Origin: Trogon surrucura
Lineage: Eukaryota; Chordata; Aves; Trogoniformes; Trogonidae
Reading direction: 5' to 3'
Assembly: GCA_020746105.1 (NCBI GenBank)
Contig: CM036658.1
Span: forward strand, 30,405,099 to 30,469,098
DNA: 64,000 nt
Both the position numbers and the translations under genes were made by a program. Of the stretch, positions 11,506 through 22,596 are shown in pieces (within the stretch, counting starts at the first letter, position 1; every line of letters begins with the position of its first letter). The notes under the pieces were generated by a model. It worked only from the letters and a program-made list of their open reading frames with translations, did not search any database and was not told where the DNA came from.

Positions 11506-13919
11506 AAGTGCATGAGACACTGTAGGACTGCATCTCCTAGAACATATGTATTATCTCTTACAGTTTTCTACCAAAGTTTCTGCTCAACATTAGAAATACT
11601 TATCTCTTCTGCTGGCCTAGCTTCATCCGTCATCAGTAATGTTGACTGGTTTAAAAAGTCATTGTATGGAATATAAAAAAATATTACCACATACCTGTGA
11701 AAAACTTAGTGCCTCAACTTCTTGACAGTGCATATTACAACTTTTGTTACATCCTGAGATGTCTGAAAGATTTATTTATGAAGTTGCCATGGGCAAGCTG
11801 AGTGCCTTATTCTTCCAGCCTGGCACACGTCTGGTTCATAGACAAGTAGTCTGGGAATGAAATATATTTATATTCAAAAATTACTGGCTTTTCAGGGATC
11901 CCTAACTCAGACATTTTATATTTTCTATAAAGTAGGTACTATTAGTAGTGAACATATTAGACACCTCATTTTACTAAAATCTGCTCTGTTATGTATGTGC
12001 CATCTATTCACTCCAATCTAGGAAAAACAGACTGTAATTCAACTCTGTAATCATGCCACCAAACATTGTTCAGTTAGTTTATGATTTTTTTCTCTTTGTA
12101 AAACTGCATCAAAATAAAATGATGTAGTTAAAGTTATTTGAATAAAAAATGTCAATGATGGTGTCATGAATATCCTTAACATGCACTCTTCAAGCCACAA
12201 TAATCTATATGCTCTAAGTCAATTTGGAAATATGCTTCAATGGCTGTATCTCGATGTCTCATTATCTGGGATAGTGATCTCACAACATAAGGAGAACAAG
12301 TTACTTGTATACTGTGCTAATTGCAGGTGCAGTCAAGGAATCAAATGCAGATACAACACTACATTAAAAAGATCTCAGAAACTACGTAAAGAAGTACAGA
12401 AAGCATAGGGTGGTATTCACCAAAATAGCAAATTCATACCGTTATGAATCATGAGATCTACCCTCATCAGCAGATACAGCCAGTCAGCTCACTTTACAAA
12501 GTTTCAGACTTCTAAAAACCTGTTTTCTTCATTTCTTATGTATTTCTATTCCAAAGACATTCTGAATGTTAGCAGTTTGAAATGTTTTTCTTACAATCAT
12601 ATAATTTATTTGTTGTTAAGGGCAGTATATGCCTTTGCTCTTTTTACAAGTCTGTTTAAACAGCTCTCCCACCTTCCTAATGTTCATTTCTTTGCATTTA
12701 TTGAAAGTAATCAGTAAACTTGACATAGGTATTCAGTCCTCTAGGTATTTAGAAGATCTGTTGTCATATGTAGTTATTTAATGTGGGATAGTTCACTGTG
12801 AAGTGACATAAAAGAAGAAAAGAAAATCCTGTTTCTCTGGGAGGTTGCCCTGGTACTTAATCTGCATCACTTTCACCATGAGATGCATCAGTAAAATATT
12901 TTTGGCAGTTTCAACAATGTAACATATGTAAAGAGAGACTTCAGCTAACTGAACTCCTCCAAAAAGTGGGTATTTTTTTTTATGGCAGGAAGCCTATTTT
13001 TTTATTTGACAGCCTCTGGGAACTTCTCCTTAGATTTAGGCTAGATCTCATGACAACAATTTTATTACTTTTTCCAAAAATATGTTTATGTATTTCTTTC
13101 CTAGTCTTAAAACACCTCAGCCCTTACAAAAAAATTACTTACGTAAGATAGCTTTTCTACCATTTGCTTTTTACAGCAGAATTTAGGGTTGATATTTTGT
13201 TCTTGAATCTCAGCTTATGCAGCAAAATGTGGGATAGTAGATAAATAAAGCAACATTTATGATTTGTGTCCTAACTAGCCATTGTTGCAATTATTAAAGC
13301 CGAGCAAGTAATTTATTCAATTAATTAATTAATCTTTCAGTTTATGGAATATCTCTGAAGAAATAGAGCCTCAAATTTTACAAAGCATGCAGTTTTGTTT
13401 CAGCAATCTTATAAAATATATCACACTACTTTATATTAATATTCAAAATTAAATCTTCATGGCTTTGTAGAATAGATCAGACATATTGGATAAGGTTTTC
13501 TCTTTACTTTGCATAATGCAGGAATTTTTAGTGGAATTTGCCTGCGTAAAATTTGACTGCCACTAATCTTAGTAGATAATCAGCTTGAAAATTTTTGTTG
13601 CAGTGTGTATTGTGGTCACAAGGCTTATGTTAATTCAAATAGTAAAGTGGCAAATGTACAGTTATAGTAAATTCGTCTTAGGCTGGTCTGGTATTGACAG
13701 ATATCAGTTGTAGCTACACCTCTCAGTGATTTAGAAAAACTTTAAAAATCAGATTCTTAAAATGATAAGTGGATATGTCTGCAAATATTTTTCTTTATTG
13801 TCCATAAATCCATTGCTACTGGTATTTTCATTAACTTGGATTATTGAAGAGATAAGCAATGTGTCAACATAGTGTCACTGGTGACATCTTGATCTAGTTG
13901 AAGGTCTTACCCACTCGTT
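11506..13919. other. unique AT-rich sequence, nothing recognised
   Basis: Frames of 61-88 codons at 12166-12408, 12451-12717 and 12966-13151 are hydrophobic or low-complexity and show no domain. No repeat family or RNA gene was recognised in these 2.4 kb. Confidence 0.5.
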
Positions 13920-13990
13920 GCAGAAGGTTTTGATTAGAAGATCTTTCAAGGTCTTTTCCAACCCAAATCATTCTATGATTCTCTGATCTT
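13920..13990 (+). mobile_element. CR1: CR1-like 3' tail fragment
   Basis: A short piece reads GATCTTTCAAGGTCTTTTCCAACC followed by ATTCTATGATTCTCTGAT, which is the CR1 3' UTR and tail. Only about 70 bases survive, so the subfamily cannot be told. Confidence 0.75.
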
Positions 13991-14781
13991 TCCCTCATTC
14001 TTACACATGAACTTCAAACTAATCCAGTCTCGGACTCTTAAGGTAGTGATCCCTGCCATTCCTGGGGCTTCTTATCCTGGATTTCTAGTGTGCTCGCTAT
14101 CACAACTCTGATTTGTAACTGACTGTTGGTCGAACAGTTAAATGTGGGTGTTCAGTATTACTATCCAGAAAATCTTGGCTAAATAGAGTCAAAATCATGA
14201 GTACATTTATCAACAATTTTTTTTCTTGGTGTCCCGCTTTTGGCTACAATAGAGCTAATTTTCATTCCTAGTAGCTAGAATAGTGCAGTGGTTTGGATTC
14301 AGTATGAGAAGAAATTTGATAATATAGTGATGTTTTTAGTTGTTGTTGGGATATCATGAACTTTTCAACTTCTCAACTTTGCTAGTGTGCAGGAGCAGAA
14401 GAAGCCAGAAGCAAACATAACCAAGAGAGCTGACCCAAACTCACTAAAGGGATCTTCCATACTGCAGAAGTTCATGCTCAGTACATGAGCTGAGGGGAAT
14501 TGGCTGTGGGGTCGGATCACTGTTCGGGCATTGGTCAGTGGGTGGTGAGCAATTGCACTATGCATCACTTATTTTCTCTCGAGTTGTCTCTCACTCTTAT
14601 TTTATTAATTAATTATGGAATATTTAATTTTTTAGTTTAATTTATTAATTTTATTTTATTAACTATTACTATAAGGTTTTATTATTGTTATTACTATATT
14701 TTATTTTAGTTTTTAAACTGTTCTTATCCCAGTCCATGAGGTTTAGAAGTTTTTTTCCAATTTTCCTCCCCATTATAAGGA

Positions 14782-15272
14782 TGTCAGGTGTCTCAAACAG
14801 CCGCCAGCCTGACCCCTGTGCGTGTTGGTGAGGGGGTGACTCAGTATTTCCTTGAGCCCACTGCCCAGTCCATACCCTGGTAGAGCTGTGGTGGCAGGAA
14901 GGTCTTGGAACTGTGGCCTTAAGAATGAAGAAGTCAAGACAGGTAGGGGTGACCAGCCTCAGAAGCCCTCACCATCCCCCAGACCTATTCCTGGTAATTT
15001 TCCACAGGAGAACCGTATAAAAGGTGAAAACCCTGGGGAGTTAGGGCTCTCTTGCACACCAAAAGGATTTGTGTGTGCCATGGTCATCACGGGATCTGAT
15101 GGTGGTGATCTTTCTTTTCTTATTGCTTTCCTTTCTCTTTCTTTCTAGTTCCAACAAAAGGGTTATCTATGGCAAGGCTGGTTCTTCTGTTTCGGCTAAT
15201 GGTTCTTTATTGTGAGGTGCGTTAAGAGCATTAAGCGTTAAGAGCATTAAGTGGGCAACTGAAGCACATCGG
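14782..15272 (+). mobile_element. LTR fossil (ERV, unnamed family), plus orientation, inside an older LTR
   Basis: It begins TGTCAGGTGTCTC and contains a TATA-like ATAAAAGG box near 15016. It resembles the minus-oriented LTR that directly follows: the GTGAGG...GCGTTAAG...GGGCAACTGAA...CATCGG order is shared. The part corresponding to the last 150 or so bases of its neighbour is absent. It lies inside the ERVL-type LTR, so it is younger than that host. Confidence 0.7.
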
Positions 15273-15979
15273 TGTTAGGATCTGTCAGGTTCCAAGCTTT
15301 CAGGACAATGACTCAGGTTCACTGATTCCCAGGCTAGGATCAAGGTGAGTCACACCAAAGATGCAAACACCGGTTTTATTTATCAATCACTTAAACCCGA
15401 TGCATTTCAGTAGTCCACTTAACGCAATCAACACACCTCACAACAGCAAGCTATCAGCGAGCAAAAGAAACCTGCCTTGCCATAGCTAGCCTTTTGCTAA
15501 AATTAGAAAGAGAGAGAAGGAAAGCTACAGGAAAAGGAAAAGTCATCACCTTTGGATCCAGCAAGGACCACGGCACATGCGGCCATCTTCTAGTGGTGGG
15601 CAAAAAGCACCCAACTGCCTGGAGGTGAGCGCCTTTTATACAGTCAAGTTCCCGTCGCATACCGGCAACGAGTTTGAGGGATGGTGGGGGCTTCTGAGGG
15701 GGATGTTCCTCTCCCTGTCCAGGCTTCTTGCAACCACAGCTCCAAGCCCTATCCACCCCTACAGCTCCACCGTTGCAGGCCTGGGGCAGGGGGCTCAGCA
15801 AACAGCTGAGTCACCCACAGACAAACACAGACAGGGGCCAGGCAGGTGGCTCTGGCTTGTTTGGATTCAGAGAAAACCCAGACTGTTTGAGACATTTGTT
15901 TAATCCCCGACAGGATCCTTAATACAGGTCTGGCAATCAGATAATCTGAATTATGGTCTTGAAAGCTCAAGACCTGACA
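15273..15979 (-). mobile_element. LTR fossil of the same family, minus orientation, tail to tail with the previous one
   Basis: On its own strand it starts TGTCAGGTCTTGAGC (plus-strand end 15979) and ends CAGATCCTAACA (plus-strand start 15273). The TATA-like box is near 15635 (CTTTTATAC in reverse), and a polyadenylation-type AATAAA is near 15375-15382. At about 707 bp it looks complete. CATC occurs just outside each end, at 15267-15270 and about 15982-15985, if two more bases per side are counted as part of the element. Confidence 0.72.
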
Positions 15980-16053
15980 CCCATCCCACTAGGACAGGGG
16001 AGCAGTGAGCAGCTCCATGGTGTTTAATTGCCAGCTGACATTAAACCATGACA

Positions 16054-17047
16054 CCTGGTTAAAAGAAACTGCCTTACTTGTCTTGATCACATGTAGCCAT
16101 CTAATATATACATTTATTTATTTTCATAGAGCAGATCTTCATTTCCATCAGCTGATACCACCTGTGTGTCTTCATTACTTTTTACTCTGCTACCAGTTCA
16201 TTTTGAATTAATATTATGGTTGAAGGACATGAAGTCCTTTTGCTAGGACACTTTTACCTGAAATTATGGATGTGTACGTGTATGCACATGCACACACAAA
16301 TATATTATTTTTTTTTGTCCTTATTTTTGTCTATTTAAAACATCTTGATATTTATGTATTCCAGAGAAATAAATTGATCAAACTCCCCTTGCCTCTTTCA
16401 TCAGGAACTCCTGTAGTATACTTTTGAATTACATCTCTTTTGTGGAATAATTTCAGGTAACATCTCCCTTCAGAAGCTTCCACTACAATGCTAATAAAAG
16501 CTTTTGTAATATGCAAAGGAAAATAAAGTCTTTCAAACAGATTAGCAAGGAATAAAGAAAAATAAGTAAGGCTTGAAGCTATCAACTCCAACCAACTTCA
16601 AAAATTATAGAAGAAGAGGTAGCATTTAGCCTAGATCAGGCAAATCAGGAGTTTTATGAAACTTCAAAAAGGAGACCTTAGTGGAACAAGACCTCTACTT
16701 CTAGTGGATAAAAAAATAGTGCTGTGTGCAGAAAGTGTGCACAAAATGAAAGCAAAATATCTCACAGAGTTTTCCATGAAGAAGAGGTTGCTTGCTTTCT
16801 TTACTAAGTTTTAGTCCAAACTCCTTCCAGTATCATGCAGAGGAATGTAAAACTATGTTCTGTATTTAGACTGTGACACTGGGAAATACCTTCGGATTCT
16901 TATGTGTTTTAATATTTGTCATTTTGTCACAGATAATTATTACTCTATTTTTTCTTTAAACTACTTTGTAAGAAAACTCCTTGGTTATGGCATCGGACAT
17001 AATACTTGGGCATCTAATAAGTACAAAATGGCAGGTATCAAGTGTAT
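16054..17047. other. unique AT-rich sequence, nothing recognised
   Basis: No gene, repeat family or RNA was recognised. A CA-rich stretch with a T-run lies near 16280-16320. Confidence 0.5.
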
Positions 17048-17052
17048 GTTCT

Positions 17053-18847
17053 TGTACTGGGTTTGCCTGACAGGATTTCAGCGACGGTGGGGCTGCAGAG
17101 TGGCTTCTACAAGAAGCTGCTAGAAGCTTCCTGAGTCTGATAGAGCCAATACCAGCAGGCTCCAAAGAGGGACCCGCCACTGGCCAAGGCTGAGCATATC
17201 AGTAAAATGATAGGAGAGGAACACCTCTGTGAAAACATATTTAAGAACAGGGAAAAGAACTGCGCCACAACAGATGGCACAGAGGTGATGGAGGAATGAG
17301 AATCTGTGAAGACACCACGGTCAGTGAAAAAGAAGGGAGGGGGGGAAATGTGCCCAGGTGGCCAAGAAGGCCAACGGCATCCTGGCTTGTGTTAGGAATA
17401 GTGTGGCCAGTAGGAGCAGGGAAGTGATTGTGCCCCTGAACTCAGCACTGGTGAGGCCTCACCTTGAGTGCTGTGAGCAGTTCTGGGCTCCACAGTACAG
17501 GAAGAACATTGAGGTGCTGGAGAAGGTACAGAGAAGGGCAACCAGAATGACCAGGGGACTAGGGGGTAAGTCTCGTGAAGAGAGGCTGAGGGTGCTGGGA
17601 CTGTTCAGCCTGGAGAAGAGGAGGCTGAGAGGAGACCTTATCACTCTCCGCAGCTACCTGAAAGGCAGCTGTAGTGAGATGGGTGTTGGCCTCTTCTCCC
17701 TAGTGAACAGTGATAGAACAAGAGAGAATGGGTTCAAGTTGTGCCAGGGGAAGTTTAGATTGGATATTAAGAAAAACTTCTTCACTGAAAGGGTGGTGAA
17801 GCACTGGAATGGGCTGCTGAGGGAGGTGGTGGAGTCGCCATCCCTGGACGTGTTTAAAAAATGTCTGGATGTGGTACTTCAGGAGATGGTTTAGTGTTAG
17901 GGTGGTGTGGGGCTGTAGGTTGGACTTCATGATCTTAAAAGTTCTTTCCAACCTTTAGGATTCTATGATTCTATGTGCTCCAGGTGCCAGAGCAGAATCC
18001 CCCAGGTTGTGGTGAAGAGCATGGTGAAGCAAGCTCTCTCCCCACAGCCCATGGGAGGGGTGTAGATATCTGCCATGGCATGGAGGACCCCACACTGAGT
18101 GGCTGAATGCCTGAGGGGGGCGGTAGTCTGTTGGAAGCCTGCATTGGAGCAAGTTGCTCCCAGAACCGGTAGCCCGTGGAAGAGGGGAATTCCCACACTG
18201 GAGCAGGTTGGCTGGTGGGACTTTGTGATGCCACAGGGGACTCACGCTGTAGAGGTTTCCCCTGAAGGACTGCACCTCAGACTCACGAGGGGTGGGCTGC
18301 CCCTTGTGAGGTGTCTCACGTTGGACAGTTTGTGATGAATTGCCCTTCGTGGGACAGCTCATGTTGGAGAAGAGTGTATGAAGATTGTCTCCCATGAGAG
18401 GGACCCCCAAAATGGCCCTGAGGAAGTGTGAGGAGTCCTCCCCTGGAGTGAAGAAGAAGTGGTGGAACCAACATTGGATGAACTGACTGGAACCCCCATT
18501 CCCTGTCCCACTGCGCCACTCAGGGGGAGAAGGTGGATAAACCGGGGTTGACATTGAGCCCAGGAAAAAGGGAGGGATGAGGAGAAGTTGTGTTTTTTTT
18601 CTTTCAAGGTCTGTTTGTTTTTTCTTATTTCTCATTACTCTTCTCTGATTTGTTCTTTCAATAAATCTAACTGATTTCCCCAAAATCGAGTCTGTTTTGC
18701 CTGGGACGATAAATGCAAGTGATCGTTCTGTCCTCATCTCAAATCTTGAGCCCTTCAATATATTTTCTCCCCCTGTCTAGCAGAGCAGGAGGTGTGAGAG
18801 ACCGGCTGTGTGGGCACCTGGCTACTGGCCAGGGTCACACCACGACA
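17053..18847 (+). mobile_element. Solo LTR fossil, ERVL-type, hosting a CR1
   Basis: The LTR begins TGTACTGGGTTTGCC and ends GTCACACCACGACA. GTTCT lies immediately outside both ends (17048-17052 and 18848-18852), a perfect 5-bp target duplication. After removing the CR1 guest it is about 1170 bp. Inside are ACATATTTAAGAAC, a TATA-like element near 17237, and CAATAAATCTAACTG, a polyadenylation signal near 18658. No gag, pol or env remains. It is related to the LTR at 8681-9805. Confidence 0.9.
17354..17972 (+). mobile_element. CR1: CR1 LINE 3' fragment inserted in the solo LTR
   Basis: The copy is 5'-truncated and starts at CCCAGGTGGCCAAGAAGG. The ORF2 C terminus stays open for 178 codons (17358-17894), with [39 protein letters not shown] and [10 protein letters not shown], followed by a stop, a 3' UTR and two ATTCTATG repeats. 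ATGTGC occurs at both junctions (17348-17353 and 17973-17978) and is best read as a 6-bp target duplication. This subfamily differs from the young copies at 28, 41 and 58 kb ([14 protein letters not shown] rather than [14 protein letters not shown]). Confidence 0.92.
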
Positions 18848-18852
18848 GTTCT

Positions 18853-19469
18853 GTAGAATCTGCAAGGCTGAGTGCTGTGGAGAGATTTACCTCTGGATCT
18901 GTTGTCTAACGCTTGCGATTTTAAGAATAATGATGGTATAAAAGAATGGTCTTTAACAATGATTTTGCAGTTATTGAGGATTTATAAGAGCTTGTTCTGC
19001 TTGTGAAGGGTATAATTGCCATTACATTTTTATTGAATTTGTAATTATCCCACTCAGAATTATCTAGTCTAGATAAGAAGAAAAGATAAATGCTTTTGGT
19101 TGAGGCAGCACCTTTACATAGAAAGAATAGCTGATGAGTATTTCATGCTTAAAGAAAAGAGGTTGGATATAAACAAACAACTCAATATATTACTTTAACC
19201 TCCTTCATTTTGGAATGTCCAAAATTATTGATTTCAGACCAGTAACTGTCATGCACAGCATGTATACTCAAGACCTCATTAATTATGAGTTTGCAAAGTT
19301 GCACCTGTCAATGTGGCAAGAACAAAACTGCTTTGGCAAAGTACCGGCAAATAAGACTAAATCTGAAGGTTAAGAGTCCAGCTGATCTTTGTACACAGTG
19401 CATCTCAAGGACAGAGTTCTACATCTGTAGAGGTGTACATCTACAGAGATTCCCTGTTCTCATAGAAAC
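18853..19469. other. unique sequence, nothing recognised
   Basis: The sequence is AT-rich. A 74-codon plus frame at 19285-19509 has several Cys residues but no pattern I can name, and it runs into the next CR1, so I treat it as chance. Confidence 0.5.
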
Positions 19470-20356
19470 CTGGAATCATAGAAGGCATTTGGTTGGAAAG
19501 GACCTTTAAAGTTCATCAGGTCCAATCATCCTGCAGTGTGCCAGGACGTCTTTAATTATATCAGGTTTCTCAGAGACCCATCAAGCCTGACCTTGAATGC
19601 CTCCAGGAATGGGACCTCCACCATGTCTCAGAGCAACCTGTTCCAGTGTTTCACCACCCTCACAGTAAGGAACTTCTTCCTAATGTTTAATCTCAATCTA
19701 CCCTGCTGTAGTTTAAAACCATTGCCCCTTGTCCTGTCGCTACACACCCCTGTAAACAGCCCCTCCTCAGCTTTCCTGTAGGCCCCCTTCAATTGCTGGA
19801 AGGCCACTCTAAGGTCTCCCTGGAGCTTTCTCTTCTCCGGGCTGAACAATCCCAACTCTCTCAGCCTGTCTTTGTAGGAGAGGTGTTCCCACCCTCTGAT
19901 CATTTTTGTGGCCTTCCTCTCAACCTGCTCAAACAGATCCGTGTTTTTCCTGTTGTGAGGAATCCAGAGCTGAATGCAGCACTGCAGGTGAGGTCTCACC
20001 AGAGTAAAGCAGAAGGGCAGAATCAGCTGCCTCGATCTACTGGTCACAATACTTCTGATGCATCCTAGAATGTGATTTGTTTTGTAGGCTGCATATATAT
20101 GTTGTCAGGGCAGGTTGAGCTTCTCACCAACCACTATCCCAAGTCTTTCTCTGCAGGACTGCGCTCAATTTAGTTATCACCCAACCTGTATTTGTTCTTG
20201 GGGTTGCCCTAACACAGGTGCAGGACCTTGCACACGGCCTTGCTGAACTTCATGAGGTTTACATGGGCCCACCTCTCAAGCCTATCAAGGTCATTCTGGA
20301 TGGCATCTCTTCCTTCCAGTGTGTTGACCGCACCACACAACTTGGTGTCCACTACT
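19470..20356 (-). mobile_element. CR1: CR1 LINE, 3' third
   Basis: A weak tail at 19470 is followed by reverse-complemented ORF2. An open 139-codon piece (19628-20047) encodes MTSRSRQLILPF, LVRPHLQCCIQLW, LFSPEKRKLQGDL and NIRKKFLTVRVVKHWNRLL. Further left-to-right, the sequence reaches the stretch just downstream of the RT catalytic motif (reverse of GTGGACACCAAGTTGTG) at about 20355, where it is truncated. The subfamily is the same as the fragments at 2382-3850, judged by FQxLKGAxRxxxEGL. Confidence 0.92.
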
Positions 20357-20431
20357 AGAGGTGACAATACCTGATGTTTATAATTACTACCAAGGATTGA
20401 TAGAACGTATCCTGCTTATACTTGCTCTTGT

Positions 20432-20815
20432 AGTGACCAGGGTCATAGAATCATAGAATCATAGAATCATAGAATTGTATCAGCTGGAAGAGACCTAGAA
20501 GATCATTGAGTCCAGCCTTTGTCACAACCATATGAACCTACTAAACGATTCCCCCCAACGCAACATCTGTCTGTCTCTTAAACACTTCCAGGGACAATGA
20601 CTCAATCACCTCACTGGGTATCCTGTTCCAAAGGCTGACAACCCTTTCAGTAAAGAAATTCTTCCTAATATCTAACCTGAACCTCCTCTGTGCAATTTAA
20701 ATCCATTTCCCTTTGTCCTATCACTCTCCACTAGGGACAATAGACCAACCCTCGCCTCTCTGCAACCTCCCTTCAGGTAGCTGTAGAGAGCGATGAGGTC
20801 TCCCCTCAATCATTG
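20432..20815 (-). mobile_element. CR1: CR1 LINE, 3' fragment
   Basis: Four clean ATAGAATC tail units at 20443-20475 are followed by a reverse-complemented 3' UTR and ORF2 C terminus, ending near the stretch that encodes LRGDLIAL. No frame is open for long. The subfamily resembles the copy at 10677-11505 (shared GTCACAACC in the 3' UTR). Confidence 0.9.
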
Positions 20816-20829
20816 CTCAATCTTGTGTA

Positions 20830-21342
20830 ACATGCTGGGATAAGTAAAAGGGGTCACAAGGAATTAAAATGTTGGACCTCTGGTGAGTAGCAGACAGGAC
20901 AGGTGACCAGCAAGAGTATTCCAGTCCATATGTCATGTTCAGGATAAAGCTGAGGGATCATGGGGGTTCTTTTCTTCAATGGTCAGCATTCGAGGAGGAC
21001 TCCATTTGCCCTTCTGCCTTTGATCACAATCCTGAGTTCCTGAATGCAGTTTCTGTGTCTGGTTGCCTTCTGCCACTGAGCCTGGGGCTTCCCCGACATC
21101 TGCCTGCTCTGCAGCATCAATGCACATTGCTATGGGGTCAGGAATTGGGTTCAATATTAATTTTGTATGTATCTGTATATAGTTCATTAGCTTTATTATT
21201 TTTTTTATTAAAGCTATTTAGTTTTCTTTTCCAATCCATAAGTCTCTCTCTCTCATTCCCTTTCCATTCCCATTTTGGAAGAGAGAAGGGTTAGAGAACA
21301 TCTGTCAGCATTCAGTGGCCAGCTCAGCCCTAATCCTCAACA
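20830..21342 (+). mobile_element. LTR fossil, ERVL-type, 3' part certain, 5' end unclear
   Basis: The stretch carries the order AGGTGACCAGCAAGA, CATTCGAGGAGGACTCCAT, GCCTTCTGCCACTGAG, CTGCTCTGCAGCATCAA, ATTAAAGCTATTTAG and TCTCTCTCTCATTCCC. It ends CAGCTCAGCCCTAATCCTCAACA at 21342. That order is typical of a common bird LTR. The next base starts a CR1. The left end and target duplication could not be fixed, so it may be truncated. Confidence 0.75.
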
Positions 21343-22596
21343 CAGGCACAGAGATGAGACTGACTGGCCTCTAGTTCCCTCAGTCTTTCTTTTTCTCTTT
21401 TAATAATGTGAGTTATGTTTCTCCTTTTCCAGTCACTGGACTGCCATGACTTCTTAAATATGACAGACAGTGGCTTAGCCGCTTTATCTGCCAGCTGCCT
21501 CATCATGTCCGATTGACTTGTGCACCCTTGGCTTCTTAATGTTTATAAATATGTCAAAGGGGAGTGTCGGGAGGACGGAGCCAGGCTCTTTTCAGTGATG
21601 TCCAATGACAGGACAAGGGGCAACGGGTACAAGCTGGAACATAGGAGGTTCCATAAAAACATTAGGAAAAACTTTTTCACTGTGAGGGTGACAGAGCACT
21701 AGAACAGGCTGCCCAGGGAGGTTGTGGAGTCTCCTTCTTTGGAGACATTCAAAATCCACCTGGACGCATTCCTGTGTGATCTGCTGTAGGTGATCCTGCT
21801 CTGGCAGGGGGTCTGGACTAGATGATCTTTTGAGGTCCCTTCCAGCCCTTAACATTCTGTGGTTCTGTGATTCTGTGATTCTTGGTCTTGAACCTGATCA
21901 TCTCCTACAATGTGCAGTCCTTCTTATCCCAGCCCCTCCCTTTGTCTTCTGTGACTTGAGTGACATGTCTGGAACACTTGCTGGTGAAGACTGAGGCAGA
22001 AAAGCTGCTGAATACTTCAACCTTCTCCATGTTTCAAGTAACCAGGTTTCCAGTTCCTTCCATCTTCCTGTCTTACTTTCATTCATGACTAACCTATAGA
22101 AGCTTTTTTTTTGTTTCTCTTGATGTCTCTGGCAGGATTTAACTCTGTCAGGGCTTTAGCTTTCCTAACCTGATCCCTGACTGCTTGAACAATTTCTCTG
22201 TATTACTTCCAGGCCACTTGTCCTTGTTTCCACCCTCTATATGCTTTCTTTTTATGCTTGAGTTTGTCCAGGAGCTCCTTTCTTATCCTTGCTGGACTCC
22301 TGTTTTTTTTGCCAACTTTGTCTTCGTTGGGATGCGTTGCTCCTGAGCTTGGCGGAGGTAATTGCTGGCTGTTAATCAACTTTCTTGTGCGCTTCTTCCT
22401 TCCTGGACTTTATCCCATGGTACTCTACAAAGAAAATCCCTAAAGAATCCAAAGTTTGTTCTCCTGAAGTATAGAGCAATGAGCCTGTTCAGCACCCTCC
22501 TTACTGCCCTCAGGATCCTGAACTTCACCACTTCATGCTTGCTGTAACCAAGGCTGCCCTTGAGCTTCCTCTTCCCCACTAGTCCTTCTTTGTTGG
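21343..22596 (-). mobile_element. CR1: CR1 LINE, linker and RT region, split by a nested CR1
   Basis: The left part (21343-21531) is the reverse complement of the RT fingers (reverse of SLTSVxGK-type sequence). The right part (21885-22596) covers the linker between endonuclease and RT, with blocks reading in reverse as AGGAGCTCCTGGACAAAC, GGGATAAAGTCCAGGAAGG and GTGGTGAAGTTCAGGATCCT. A plus-strand CR1 sits between them. The element is cut at 22596 by an LTR. The frame is heavily broken, which makes this one of the older CR1s in the window. Confidence 0.85.
21532..21884 (+). mobile_element. CR1: CR1 LINE 3' fragment nested in an older CR1
   Basis: From TTAATGTTTATAAATATG the copy encodes the ORF2 C terminus ([42 protein letters not shown]), followed by the 3' UTR with GGACTAGATGATC and tail repeats. 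TTCTT occurs at both junctions with the host CR1 and may be a short target duplication. It has an early stop near 21702. Confidence 0.88.

Larger units (their letters stand above)
14230..16053 (+). mobile_element. ERVL-type LTR fossil, split by inserted LTRs
   Basis: The LTR begins at 14230 with TGTCCCGCTTTTGGC and runs through CTGACCCAAACT (near 14430), GGGTGGTGAGCAATTGCA (near 14540), an AT-rich stretch and CTGTTCTTATCCCAG. It breaks off at about 14773 and resumes at about 15980 with CCCATCCCACTAGG, ending TTAAACCATGACA at 16053. These blocks are in the order of the common bird ERVL-type LTR. Flanks CTTGG (14225-14229) and CCTGG (16054-16058) look like a diverged 5-bp target duplication. 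It is a solo LTR, older than the LTRs inside it. Confidence 0.85.

Noticed and set aside
14852-15148. 98-codon plus frame and a similar 115-codon minus frame at 15454-15801
   Set aside because: Their likeness reflects the shared LTR sequence in opposite orientations, not a protein family.
14230-16053. Search for gag, pol or env remains between the LTRs here and elsewhere in the window
   Set aside because: No internal retroviral coding region was recognised anywhere. All LTRs in the window appear solo or nested LTR-only.
17955-18758. 267-codon open frame on the minus strand
   Set aside because: It is antisense to the solo LTR 17053-18847, is Pro/Ser/His-rich and has no recognisable domain. 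LTRs of this family have long chance frames.
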